Shown here piece by piece: positions 28,191 to 35,968 of a DNA stretch of 64,000 nt (its first letter is position 1; the number at the start of each line of letters is the position of its first letter). Below the pieces are notes generated by a model that had not been told where the DNA came from, did not search any database, and worked only from the letters and a program-made list of their open reading frames with translations. The position numbers and the translations under genes are program-made. The DNA is taken from positions 682,001 to 746,000 of the forward strand of contig NZ_QKWN01000001.1 in assembly GCF_007279655.1 (NCBI RefSeq), read 5' to 3'. The stretch comes from Robertkochia solimangrovi (GTDB taxonomy: Bacteria; Bacteroidota; Bacteroidia; Flavobacteriales; Flavobacteriaceae).

Positions 28191-30278
28191 ATGAGAAGAA
28201 TACTAACTGCGATCTCCCTTTTTGTCTTTTTGATCCTTCTGGGATGCGCTGATCAAACAGCGGAACCCGTTTCTGAAATGTCACCAGACAATCCCTTTCA
28301 TGTAGAATTAAATGAACCCATACAATACAGTGCTTTAACACCCGCCGATATCGATGAATATGTCACTGTTACCATAGATCAGACGAACAGCAAACTCGAT
28401 GGGATTAAAGCTGAAGAACAACTGACTTTTGACAATACCTTCGGCATTATGGATGTAATTATGGATGACATGGTTATATGCTATACCAATGCCAGTATGA
28501 TGTATGATGTTTCGACCGATTCCCTGACACGAATAAAGGCTAGTAAAGGATATCAACGAATAGATTCCATGTTTACGAGTATTACTTCTGATAAAGAACT
28601 TTTTGAAAAGCTGAATGCTTTTGCGACTTCAGAAAGCGGGAAGGAATTGCAAGGGGCTGAGGAAAGGTTAATCAGTCAAATTATTAAAGAGTTGAAACGG
28701 TCAGGCGTTGATCTGAGTCCGCAGGATCAGAAAACTTATAAAAAGCTTAATAGTGAAATTACTGCTTTAAGTACAGCGTTCAGTACCAACATGAGTGCGT
28801 ATGATGATTTTATTGAACTTGATGAAGAGCAGGCTGATGGTTTGCCTGAAAATTTTAAAATACAATATAAACTTGAGGAAGGGGGCTATAAGATTCCGGT
28901 TAACAACGCTACCAGTGATCCGGTGTTAAGCAATGCGAGTTCCAGTGATATTCGAAAAGCATATGCGATGAAATTTTACAATATCGGAGCTGATGGGAAT
29001 CTGGCCCTACTCGACTCCCTTTTAAAGAAGCGCTATCAATTAGGAAGGTTAATGGGATATGAATCGTTTGCCGGATATAACCTGGAACGCAGAATGGCGA
29101 AGACCCCAAAACGGGTTTGGGAATTTCTGAATGGATTAACGGAAGCGTCGAAGGAAAAAGCACTTAAGGATGCTGCCGGATTGATAAGCATACGAAATAC
29201 TGAATTGAACTTGCCTGCCGATAACAATGGGGGCAAGGACCCGATCGATCCGTGGGATATATCGTATTACCAAACCCGCTTATTGAAAGCAAAATTTAAT
29301 GTAGACAACGAAAAGATTCGGGAGTATCTTCCTATGGAATCATGTATGCAAGGTATGTTTACCATCTATCAGCAACTTTTGGGCTTTACCTTTAAAAAAG
29401 TGGAAGAGGCTTCGGTTTGGGCGGATGATGTTGAGATGTATGAGGTCTATGATGGAGATGAGCTCCGAGGAAGATTCTATCTCGATCTGTATCCCAGAGC
29501 GAATAAAAATACCTGGTTTCATGCACAACCCCTGGTTATGGGCAGGCAAACGGAGGCAGGTTATGAAATTCCACAAGGCATGCTGTTGGGAAATTTCACC
29601 AAACCTACCGATCAATTACCGTCATTGCTTAGTTTACGAGAGTTAAATACCCTGTTTCATGAATTCGGACATATTATGAACCTAATGTCTTATGAAGGGA
29701 AGTATTTTACACTTGCAGAAACCAAAGCTGATTTTGTAGAGTCGATGTCTCAGATCTTTGAAAACTGGATAGAAGATTATGATGTTCTCAGTTCCTTTGC
29801 CCATCATTATGAAACAGGGGAGGTTTTTCCAAGAGAACTGTTCGATAATATAAAACGAGCAAAAGAGGCTGCTTCAGGACTGAGTCTTTATGGAATGCTT
29901 CGCATTGCCTTATACGATATTAATCTCTATGATAAATATGATCCGGAACATCCTTTGAATACCGATCAATTGTGGAAGGACATCGAAACGGATATGGGTA
30001 TAATGCCTTACTATATGGAAGGTACGCACCGTCAGGCCAGCATTATCCATTTCAATACCCATCCGGTATATGTCTATGGCTATCTATGGTCTAACGTTTA
30101 TGCCGAAGATATGTTTACCGAATTTGAGAAGAACGGATTGTTGGATGCTGAAACCGGAATGCGGTACAGAAAGCTCATTCTGAGCAATGGCTCTCAACGA
30201 GACGTTGATGAGGTTGTGGAGGAGTTTTTAGGGAGACCGACAAACAATGAGGCGTATATTAAAAGTCTTGGGTTATAA
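28191..30278 (+). CDS. M3-family metallopeptidase (oligopeptidase) lipoprotein
   Basis: 695 residues. The signal MRRILTAISLFVFLILLGCA ends in a lipobox (Cys19), so the enzyme is lipid-anchored in the periplasm or on the outer membrane. The zinc site is H490-E-F-G-H494 in TLFHEFGHIMNLMS, with the third ligand expected in KADFVESMSQIFENW (Glu). The C-terminal QASIIHFNTHPVYVYGYLWS is the conserved substrate-binding Tyr-rich region of M3 enzymes. It cleaves short peptides. It is a single gene with its own leader. Confidence 0.92.
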   Translation: MRRILTAISLFVFLILLGCADQTAEPVSEMSPDNPFHVELNEPIQYSALTPADIDEYVTVTIDQTNSKLDGIKAEEQLTFDNTFGIMDVIMDDMVICYTNASMMYDVSTDSLTRIKASKGYQRIDSMFTSITSDKELFEKLNAFATSESGKELQGAEERLISQIIKELKRSGVDLSPQDQKTYKKLNSEITALSTAFSTNMSAYDDFIELDEEQADGLPENFKIQYKLEEGGYKIPVNNATSDPVLSNASSSDIRKAYAMKFYNIGADGNLALLDSLLKKRYQLGRLMGYESFAGYNLERRMAKTPKRVWEFLNGLTEASKEKALKDAAGLISIRNTELNLPADNNGGKDPIDPWDISYYQTRLLKAKFNVDNEKIREYLPMESCMQGMFTIYQQLLGFTFKKVEEASVWADDVEMYEVYDGDELRGRFYLDLYPRANKNTWFHAQPLVMGRQTEAGYEIPQGMLLGNFTKPTDQLPSLLSLRELNTLFHEFGHIMNLMSYEGKYFTLAETKADFVESMSQIFENWIEDYDVLSSFAHHYETGEVFPRELFDNIKRAKEAASGLSLYGMLRIALYDINLYDKYDPEHPLNTDQLWKDIETDMGIMPYYMEGTHRQASIIHFNTHPVYVYGYLWSNVYAEDMFTEFEKNGLLDAETGMRYRKLILSNGSQRDVDEVVEEFLGRPTNNEAYIKSLGL

Positions 30279-30681
30279 GGTTGATTATTTGCACTTAAGG
30301 AAAACATATAGAAGTAACTACTCGGATTTCTCCAAACAATAGGAATATGAGCTATTCGAAAAAGCTGTGGCGATTTTGATTTTCAAATGGTCGGTTTCCT
30401 TTTATTGCCTTCTTCCGATATTAGGTGTCAAAAGCAACTTCCAGTAGTGCCGGTCCCCAATACTCCCTGGTAAAAAAATAAGTGCCTGGAATTAGAAAAG
30501 CATTAACCAAAAATAATCAAACGGTCCATTAAAGTTACTGGTATGCCCTAGTCTGTCCATGAATAAAATCCAAAAACCGTACTCCATTCGATAGAGCCAG
30601 GAACCTATCGGGAGTGGGATCGTCACTGTCCAATGCGCCAGCAGACCAGAAGATTATAAACGGACACTAATGATTGTCTGA
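30279..30681. other. Gene-free 403 bp with a repeat remnant
   Basis: Between the convergent M3 and M24 peptidase genes. I see no gene and no good terminator. The segment 30620-30646 (ATCGTCACTGTCCAATGCGC and on) is a copy of the dispersed element also seen at 17599. Confidence 0.55.
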
Positions 30682-32139
30682 CTATGGTTTTTTGAGCGGT
30701 AATGTCTCGGCCGGGCGGAATTCGGTGAGTCCTTTTTCCTTGATCGTGCTCTGTACCTGTTCGATGGAGGAAGGAACAAAAGCACTGAGGTTTTCTACGC
30801 CGGTCTCCGTGATAACGGCAACATCTTCTATGCGGATATAAAGGCGTTCTTCAGGAATCCAGATCATAGGATCGATGGTGAAGACCATTCCGGGTTCAAG
30901 AGGAACCCTTCGTACCTGCCCGACATCATGAACAGCCATACCAACCGGATGCTGAAAGTGTCCTCGAAATTTGATGCCTTCCCGTACGGCTTTCAGGTGA
31001 TTCGGATTTTTAAATTCTTTGCCTTCCAGGTATTTTTCCATATCGGCTGCTGCACTATCCAGTACTTCATCTGAGGTTACTCCGGGTTTGAGGTATCTGA
31101 AAAGGGCATCCCGGTAGGCAACGATAAAATTGTAGAGTGCGGTTTGTTCCTTATTGAATGTACCATTTACCGGCCAGATACGGGTTACATCGCTGGTATA
31201 ATTATGATAATCCGGAGCATAATCCATAATGACCAGATCACCATTTTTTAGTGCATCGGTTTTTCTGAAATAATGTCCCATAAATGCATTCGCACCGCCA
31301 CCGATGATGGCCGGATAACCGTCGCCCTGGGCACCGTGTTGATAGAAGATGAATTTCGCGGCTGCATCCAGCTGATATTCATAGATGCCGGGTTTGGTGG
31401 AACGCATAGCCTCGATGATCGCCAGACCTGCAATTTGGGTGGCCTTTCGAATGACTTCAATTTCTCTTTGGCTCTTGATCAGGCGCATGGAATCTAATAG
31501 CGGTGAGAGGTCTTTTATTTCAAATTCCGGAAAACGTTCATTCAGAAGTTGTTTGAATTGGGCCTCTCTGGTGATCTGAGAATCCCATGGATCGGCGGCG
31601 GCCCGTGCATGTCCGCCAAGAATCTCATCCCGACTATCATTTCCGGTTTCTGCAGGACTCAAAGGAGTGTATAATACAGGTGTGGAACCTTTGATGAGTC
31701 CGGTACCTACGAGATCATTTCCGAGATATTCCACGGGACGTAACCGGTCGATTCCCGTTAGTGTACTCACGAGTTCCGTATCTTCAGCTGAAAGGATCTT
31801 CCCCTGGCTGCGTTCTCGCCCTTCATCCCGATGAGGTAAGTAAAGGGTGGTGGTTCGGTTCTTCCCGTTTAGTAATAAATAGGCGTGTCCTTCTTCGATA
31901 CCACACAGATAATAAAAGGTGTTGGATTGACGGAAGACCTTAAATCCGGCTACTGTGGGAGCGCTTTGAATCAGGGCGATTGCATTATCACCGATCTCGT
32001 CAAAAATGCGGTTTCTGCGCGCTTGAAATTCCTCCGGAGGAAAATCGGTTTGATAATAATGTTTTTCCTGAGCAATAACGGCAGTGAAGCACCCTAGACA
32101 AAGAAATACAAAAGAGTAGCAGGAATTTTTTAGGTTCAT
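30682..32139 (-). CDS. Secreted M24 aminopeptidase P-like metallopeptidase
   Basis: 485 residues with signal MNLKNSCYSFVFLCLGCFTA(VIAQ). An aminopeptidase P N-terminal domain (about 35-170; FPPEEFQARRNRIFDEIGDN) precedes the pita-bread M24 domain. Metal ligands are readable: Asp in LVIMDYAPDYH, Asp in YTSDVTRIWP, His in FQHPVGMAVHD, then Asp in VFTIDPMIW where most relatives have Glu, and Glu in YIRIEDVAV. It removes N-terminal residues preceding proline. The gene sits 17 nt downstream of the 177-aa secreted protein gene on the same strand. Confidence 0.9.
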   Translation of the reverse strand: MNLKNSCYSFVFLCLGCFTAVIAQEKHYYQTDFPPEEFQARRNRIFDEIGDNAIALIQSAPTVAGFKVFRQSNTFYYLCGIEEGHAYLLLNGKNRTTTLYLPHRDEGRERSQGKILSAEDTELVSTLTGIDRLRPVEYLGNDLVGTGLIKGSTPVLYTPLSPAETGNDSRDEILGGHARAAADPWDSQITREAQFKQLLNERFPEFEIKDLSPLLDSMRLIKSQREIEVIRKATQIAGLAIIEAMRSTKPGIYEYQLDAAAKFIFYQHGAQGDGYPAIIGGGANAFMGHYFRKTDALKNGDLVIMDYAPDYHNYTSDVTRIWPVNGTFNKEQTALYNFIVAYRDALFRYLKPGVTSDEVLDSAAADMEKYLEGKEFKNPNHLKAVREGIKFRGHFQHPVGMAVHDVGQVRRVPLEPGMVFTIDPMIWIPEERLYIRIEDVAVITETGVENLSAFVPSSIEQVQSTIKEKGLTEFRPAETLPLKKP

Positions 32140-32156
32140 GGTTGGTTGGTATTAGT

Positions 32157-32690
32157 TTAAAGTATTTTAGTCAGTATCATATCGGTTGGCATCGAAAATC
32201 CTTTTACCTTTTGATTGATTTGCATACCATAATTTTGGATTTTGCATTTAGCCTTATCATTTGGGAGTATTTCCAGTGTTAATACTCCGAACTTTTTGTA
32301 ATCGGAATCATAGATTCTGAAATATGCGTGATCGTCATTTAAAACTTTCAAGGTATTATTCAGTCCGTGAATATTTTTGGATGCATCATCAAAGTCACCT
32401 GCTTCCGGTTTACTAGTGCAATAATTACCCGACAATACATCTATATAGACATCAGAGCCTTCAACAAAGGTTTTTTTAGCCTCAATTTTAATTCTGAATA
32501 TCGCATCGGCATCCTTGAATTCCCAGGTTCCGATAAATTTATTTAGGATCTTCGGAGGAAATCTGTAATAGGTTCCTTTTTCTGATTTCGATAATTTCTG
32601 TCCCGGTTTTAGAACAATCTCCTGAGCCTCTGATCGGGATACGCTTATCAATAACAGAAGTATCACAAAGATTGGATTCAGTATGTTCAT
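32157..32690 (-). CDS. Secreted protein, DUF6705-like
   Basis: 177 residues with signal MNILNPIFVILLLLISVSRS and cleavage near EAQ. The mature domain has the pattern NKFIGTWEFKDADAIFRIKI, then DVYIDVLSGNY and a closing GFSMPTDMILTKI, which resembles the DUF6705 secreted family of Flavobacteria; I hold this loosely. It has no known function. It lies 17 nt before the M24 peptidase and is probably co-transcribed with it. Confidence 0.65.
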   Translation of the reverse strand: MNILNPIFVILLLLISVSRSEAQEIVLKPGQKLSKSEKGTYYRFPPKILNKFIGTWEFKDADAIFRIKIEAKKTFVEGSDVYIDVLSGNYCTSKPEAGDFDDASKNIHGLNNTLKVLNDDHAYFRIYDSDYKKFGVLTLEILPNDKAKCKIQNYGMQINQKVKGFSMPTDMILTKIL

Positions 32691-33092
32691 TTCCAGTTCA
32701 GAATGTGTAATTTACATTTGAATGTTAAAATAGGGAAAAATATTTATTTGAATAGATTCATGAAATAGCAGTAAGTTATTGAACATAAATGATGAGGAAT
32801 AGTTGTCTTAATTTAAAAGTAGGTGCGTAATGAACGAAAGAACATTACTCAGAAATACCGGCTACCTGTTATTTGAAAAATGAGAATGGAGAATCTTTTG
32901 TAGGAGTAAACAACCATAGGGAATAAGGTTGAACCTTTCATTTTTTATCGGCCTTTAATATATTATATTTAAATGCGCATAACGGTAGAGCCAAAAGTAA
33001 AAGAGAGGTTAAAATTCCGTGTTTCGGCAATTAGATTGTGTGAATCTGATTGAAACAGTTATTTTTGTGCGATTTCATTTGAAAAAAATACT
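32691..33092. other. Gene-free 402 bp with the rseP promoter at its right end
   Basis: AT-rich and without a gene. The right end contains a Bacteroidetes-type promoter: TTG at 33036-33038, a 21-nt spacer, and TATTTTTG at 33060-33067, 26 nt before the rseP start. Confidence 0.6.
33036..33067 (+). promoter_or_regulatory. Probable rseP promoter
   Basis: A -33 TTG and a -7 TATTTTTG (fits TAnnTTTG) are spaced 21 nt apart, close to the 19-21 nt typical of the phylum, 26 nt before the start codon. Confidence 0.6.
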
Positions 33093-34415
33093 ATGAGCCC
33101 AATTTTGGTGAAGACCATACAACTCTTTATGAGTTTATCTATATTGATCATTTTACACGAACTCGGACACTTCATTCCAGCGAAGCTTTTTAAGACCCGT
33201 GTTGAGAAATTCTTTTTATTCTTCGATGTAAAATATGCCTTATTTAAGAAAAAGATCGGTGAGACCGTCTATGGTATCGGATGGCTTCCTTTAGGAGGTT
33301 ATGTGAAGATCTCCGGGATGATCGATGAAAGTATGGACAAGGAGCAAATGGCCTTACCACCACAGCCTTGGGAGTTCCGTTCCAAGCCGGCCTGGCAACG
33401 ACTGATCATTATGCTGGGTGGAGTGACAGTTAACCTTTTACTCGGTTATTTCATCTATATCATGATCCTGTTCGTTTGGGGTAAACAGGAAATCAAGGCA
33501 GATGCCTTTCCAAACGGATTCTCAGTAGCCACCGAACTACAGCAATACGGTTTCAGCGATGGTGACCAAATTTTAGAAGTTAACGGAACAGAACCGGATA
33601 ATATTCTGGACGTAAATCGCCTGATGGTGGTACGCGGACTCGAAAGTATAACGGTACGTCATAACAACGGTCAAACTGAAATGATCAGTTTACCGGATAG
33701 CCTTGGTACCTATTTATACAAATCAGGCGCTACCCAGCCATTCGTTCCAAGAGTTTATTCGGTGGTAGATAGTCTGAATCCAGGATCTCCGGCAGTCGAC
33801 GCAGGTCTTCAACCAGGAGATAAGATCCTTTCCCTGAACGGAACTTCAGCTTTATATTGGGATGAGTTTAAAAACACAGTGAAGTCAAGCGAAGGAGCTC
33901 CCATGGAAATGATCTATGAGCGTAACGGCGCTAATGATACCATCAGTATTGCTAGTAAAGATAATGCCCTGGGGATATACGTGGACTTTGATTTTGATAG
34001 AACCAAGATCATCGACAGACAGTACACTTTAGGAGAAGCGATTCCTGCCGGCATAAGTTATGGATACTGGACACTCAGAGATTATGTGTCTTCCTTGAAA
34101 TTTCTGTTTACGAAAAAAGGAGCAACTGAAATAGGCGGTTTCGGAACCATCGCCAAACTTTTCCCATCAACCTGGGATTGGCAGGGATTCTGGATGAGTA
34201 CGGCGCTTATTTCGATCATTCTGGCTTTTATGAACATCTTGCCTATTCCGGCACTGGATGGTGGTCACGTGATGTTTTTGTTATACGAGATCATCAGTGG
34301 TAGAAAGCCGAGTGAAAAGTTTTTAGAATATGCACAAATTATAGGATTCTTTATTTTAATTGCCTTACTTTTGTACGCAAATGGTAACGATATATACCGT
34401 GCCATTTTCGAATAA
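33093..34415 (+). CDS. rseP: RIP metalloprotease RseP (site-2 protease, M50)
   Basis: 440 residues. Zinc-binding H22-E-L-G-H26 lies in the first membrane helix (ILHELGHFIPAKLF) and the third ligand Asp in the C-terminal NILPIPALDGGH. A PDZ domain is visible at about 210-285 (DSLNPGSPAVDAGLQPGDKI), with a second, divergent one before it. LGGYVKISGMID is the conserved post-HExxH loop. It cuts membrane helices of anti-sigma factors or remnant signal peptides. The gene is monocistronic, followed by tRNA-Asn. Confidence 0.95.
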   Translation: MSPILVKTIQLFMSLSILIILHELGHFIPAKLFKTRVEKFFLFFDVKYALFKKKIGETVYGIGWLPLGGYVKISGMIDESMDKEQMALPPQPWEFRSKPAWQRLIIMLGGVTVNLLLGYFIYIMILFVWGKQEIKADAFPNGFSVATELQQYGFSDGDQILEVNGTEPDNILDVNRLMVVRGLESITVRHNNGQTEMISLPDSLGTYLYKSGATQPFVPRVYSVVDSLNPGSPAVDAGLQPGDKILSLNGTSALYWDEFKNTVKSSEGAPMEMIYERNGANDTISIASKDNALGIYVDFDFDRTKIIDRQYTLGEAIPAGISYGYWTLRDYVSSLKFLFTKKGATEIGGFGTIAKLFPSTWDWQGFWMSTALISIILAFMNILPIPALDGGHVMFLLYEIISGRKPSEKFLEYAQIIGFFILIALLLYANGNDIYRAIFE

Positions 34416-34436
34416 CAGAAAAAATTATTTTTTTGT

Positions 34437-34466
34437 TTGGTGTAAATAAAAAAACGTATATATTTG
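34437..34466 (+). promoter_or_regulatory. Promoter of tRNA-Asn
   Basis: TTG (34437-34439) plus a 19-nt spacer plus TATATTTG (34459-34466): a perfect match to the Bacteroidetes sigma-A consensus, 80 nt before the mature tRNA. Confidence 0.85.
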
Positions 34467-34545
34467 CAACCGCAAAAAAGGGATAACACCTGTTACAGCG
34501 GGCCTCGCAAGAGGAAAAAAGTAACGAAAGTAATGAAAATTACAC

Positions 34546-34619
34546 TCCTCCTTAGCTCAGTTGGTTAGAGCATCTGACTGTTAATCAGAGGGTCCTTGGT
34601 TCGAGCCCAAGAGGGGGAG
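34546..34619 (+). tRNA. tRNA-Asn (GTT)
   Basis: A complete cloverleaf: acceptor TCCTCCT pairs with AGGGGGA (one G-U), D arm GCTC...GAGC, anticodon stem TCTGA/TCAGA with loop CTGTTAA (anticodon GTT, 34580-34582), and T arm CTTGG-TTCGAGC-CCAAG. The discriminator is G. The 3' CCA is not encoded. Confidence 0.97.
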
Positions 34620-34626
34620 CAAAGTA

Positions 34627-34652
34627 AAAGCCAGCCGTAAGGTTGGCTTTTT
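34627..34652 (+). terminator. Terminator of tRNA-Asn
   Basis: AAAGCCAGCC-GTAA-GGTTGGCTTT has a stem with one G-U pair and ends in a T-run, immediately after the tRNA. Confidence 0.9.
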
Positions 34653-34865
34653 TATTTATGCAAAATTTCCTTCGAACTACATCAAGTTAATCCCTTCCAG
34701 TAAAGAATCGGCTTAAATTTTAACCTCCAATCCCGAACATCACAGTTCATTTCAACAATATCCATTATTAGGTAACGCATAACTGGTAATTCAAAACTCT
34801 TACCTGTCTCAAGCGTACTAACTAAAAAACGTTCCGTATTTTTGCAGCCTAAACACATCAGTACC

Positions 34866-35540
34866 ATGCTCCGGTTCTTTAGCAAATACAAGATATTCTT
34901 CATCACTCTTTTTCTCGTTTCCGCCGTTATCATCTCACTTTTCTATGATGCGCTGAAGCCTAAAGAGGTGCTGCCTGTTTATCAGCCGAATATGGTGAAT
35001 GCTACCCTCGTCGATGAGAGTATTCAGTATCAGCGAAAATATCATCACATCGCTCCATTTCAACTGATCAATCAGAATGGCGATACCATTACAGAAGCGG
35101 ATTATAAAGGAAAGATCTATGTGGCGGACTTCTTCTTTACCACCTGTCCGACCATTTGTCCGATCATGACCGATAATATGGTGCGTATTCAGCGCAGGAT
35201 CAAGAAAGATCCGGAGGTGATGTTGTTATCACACTCGGTGACACCAGAGATCGATTCGGTTCCGGTGCTGAAAAAATATGCACTGAAAAAAGGCGTGGAC
35301 GATAGTAAATGGAATCTTGTCACCGGTGATAAGAAGCAGATCTACGAACTGGCGCGTAAAAGCTATCTCGCTGTGGAAACTACCGGCGATGGCGGGCCTT
35401 TCGATATGATCCATACCGAGAATTTCGTCCTGGTAGATAAACAAGGGCAAATACGCGGGTTCTATGACGGTACCTCTGAGGAGGGGATCGAAAAAGTGCT
35501 ACACGATATCGAGGTGCTCCAACAGGAAGACCAACCTTAG
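34866..35540 (+). CDS. SCO1/SenC family protein
   Basis: The frame opens at 34842; Met9 (34866, MLRFFSKYKIFFITLFLVSA) starts the membrane anchor and is preferred, giving 224 residues. The copper-binding pair is C94 and C98 in TTCPTICP, with His183 in MIHTENFVLVD. The thioredoxin-like core FTTCPTICPIMTDNMVRIQR and GFYDGTSEEGI are standard. SCO proteins deliver copper to the CuA site of cytochrome oxidase or act as thiol reductases. No oxidase gene is next to it here; the next genes are feoAB, in the same direction. Confidence 0.92.
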   Translation: MLRFFSKYKIFFITLFLVSAVIISLFYDALKPKEVLPVYQPNMVNATLVDESIQYQRKYHHIAPFQLINQNGDTITEADYKGKIYVADFFFTTCPTICPIMTDNMVRIQRRIKKDPEVMLLSHSVTPEIDSVPVLKKYALKKGVDDSKWNLVTGDKKQIYELARKSYLAVETTGDGGPFDMIHTENFVLVDKQGQIRGFYDGTSEEGIEKVLHDIEVLQQEDQP

Positions 35541-35688
35541 GGTAAGTAGTATTATTGATACCAGAGATACTAGTGACACTAGGGGCACTAATATTTTTAT
35601 TAAACCATTGTCACCATTGTAACTTGCGCAGCAAATATCCCTTTTGATACTAAGTAGTTAATAATTTCTTTAAACCCTTTTTTTGTTC

Positions 35689-35696
35689 TATTTTTG
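35689..35696 (+). promoter_or_regulatory. -7 element of the feo operon
   Basis: TATTTTTG fits TAnnTTTG, 33 nt before the proposed feoA start. No TTTG is found at the right distance upstream, which is compatible with an activated or iron-regulated promoter, but I see no clear Fur-like palindrome. Confidence 0.5.
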
Positions 35697-35728
35697 CTTA
35701 CTTAAAATGAATCTAAATAAAGTTTACG

Positions 35729-35968
35729 TTGACGGTAGCAGAATTAAAGCGGGGCGAGCGCGGGATAATCAAGGAAGTAACTTCAAATCATATACCTATA
35801 AAATTACTGGAAATGGGATGTCTGCCGGGAAATACGGTAGAATTGATCCAGTTCGCGCCGTTTAGAGACCCACTCTATCTGAATATCAATGGGTCTTATC
35901 TCGCAATCCGCGAAGAGACCGCCCGTCATATCGAAATTGAATTACTGGAAGAAAAAGCAGTGCTATGA
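35729..35968 (+). CDS. feoA: FeoA ferrous iron transport protein A
   Basis: 79 residues read from a TTG codon at 35729 (MTVAELKRGERGIIKEV), since an in-frame TAA lies at 35714-35716 and there is no in-frame ATG. An ATG at 35707 would give MNLNKVY in a different frame and, after a one-base shift, would continue into the same protein. The SH3-like fold is supported by IPIKLLEMGCLPGNTVELI and YLNINGSYLAIREETARHIEI. FeoA helps the FeoB permease. The stop overlaps the feoB start (ATGA). Confidence 0.9.
   Translation: MTVAELKRGERGIIKEVTSNHIPIKLLEMGCLPGNTVELIQFAPFRDPLYLNINGSYLAIREETARHIEIELLEEKAVL

Noticed and set aside
34682-34933. 83-codon minus-strand ORF
   Set aside because: Overlaps the SCO gene start and a gap; no family features.
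35683-35865. 60-codon plus-strand ORF over feoA
   Set aside because: Wrong frame of feoA; only its first codons matter for the start question.
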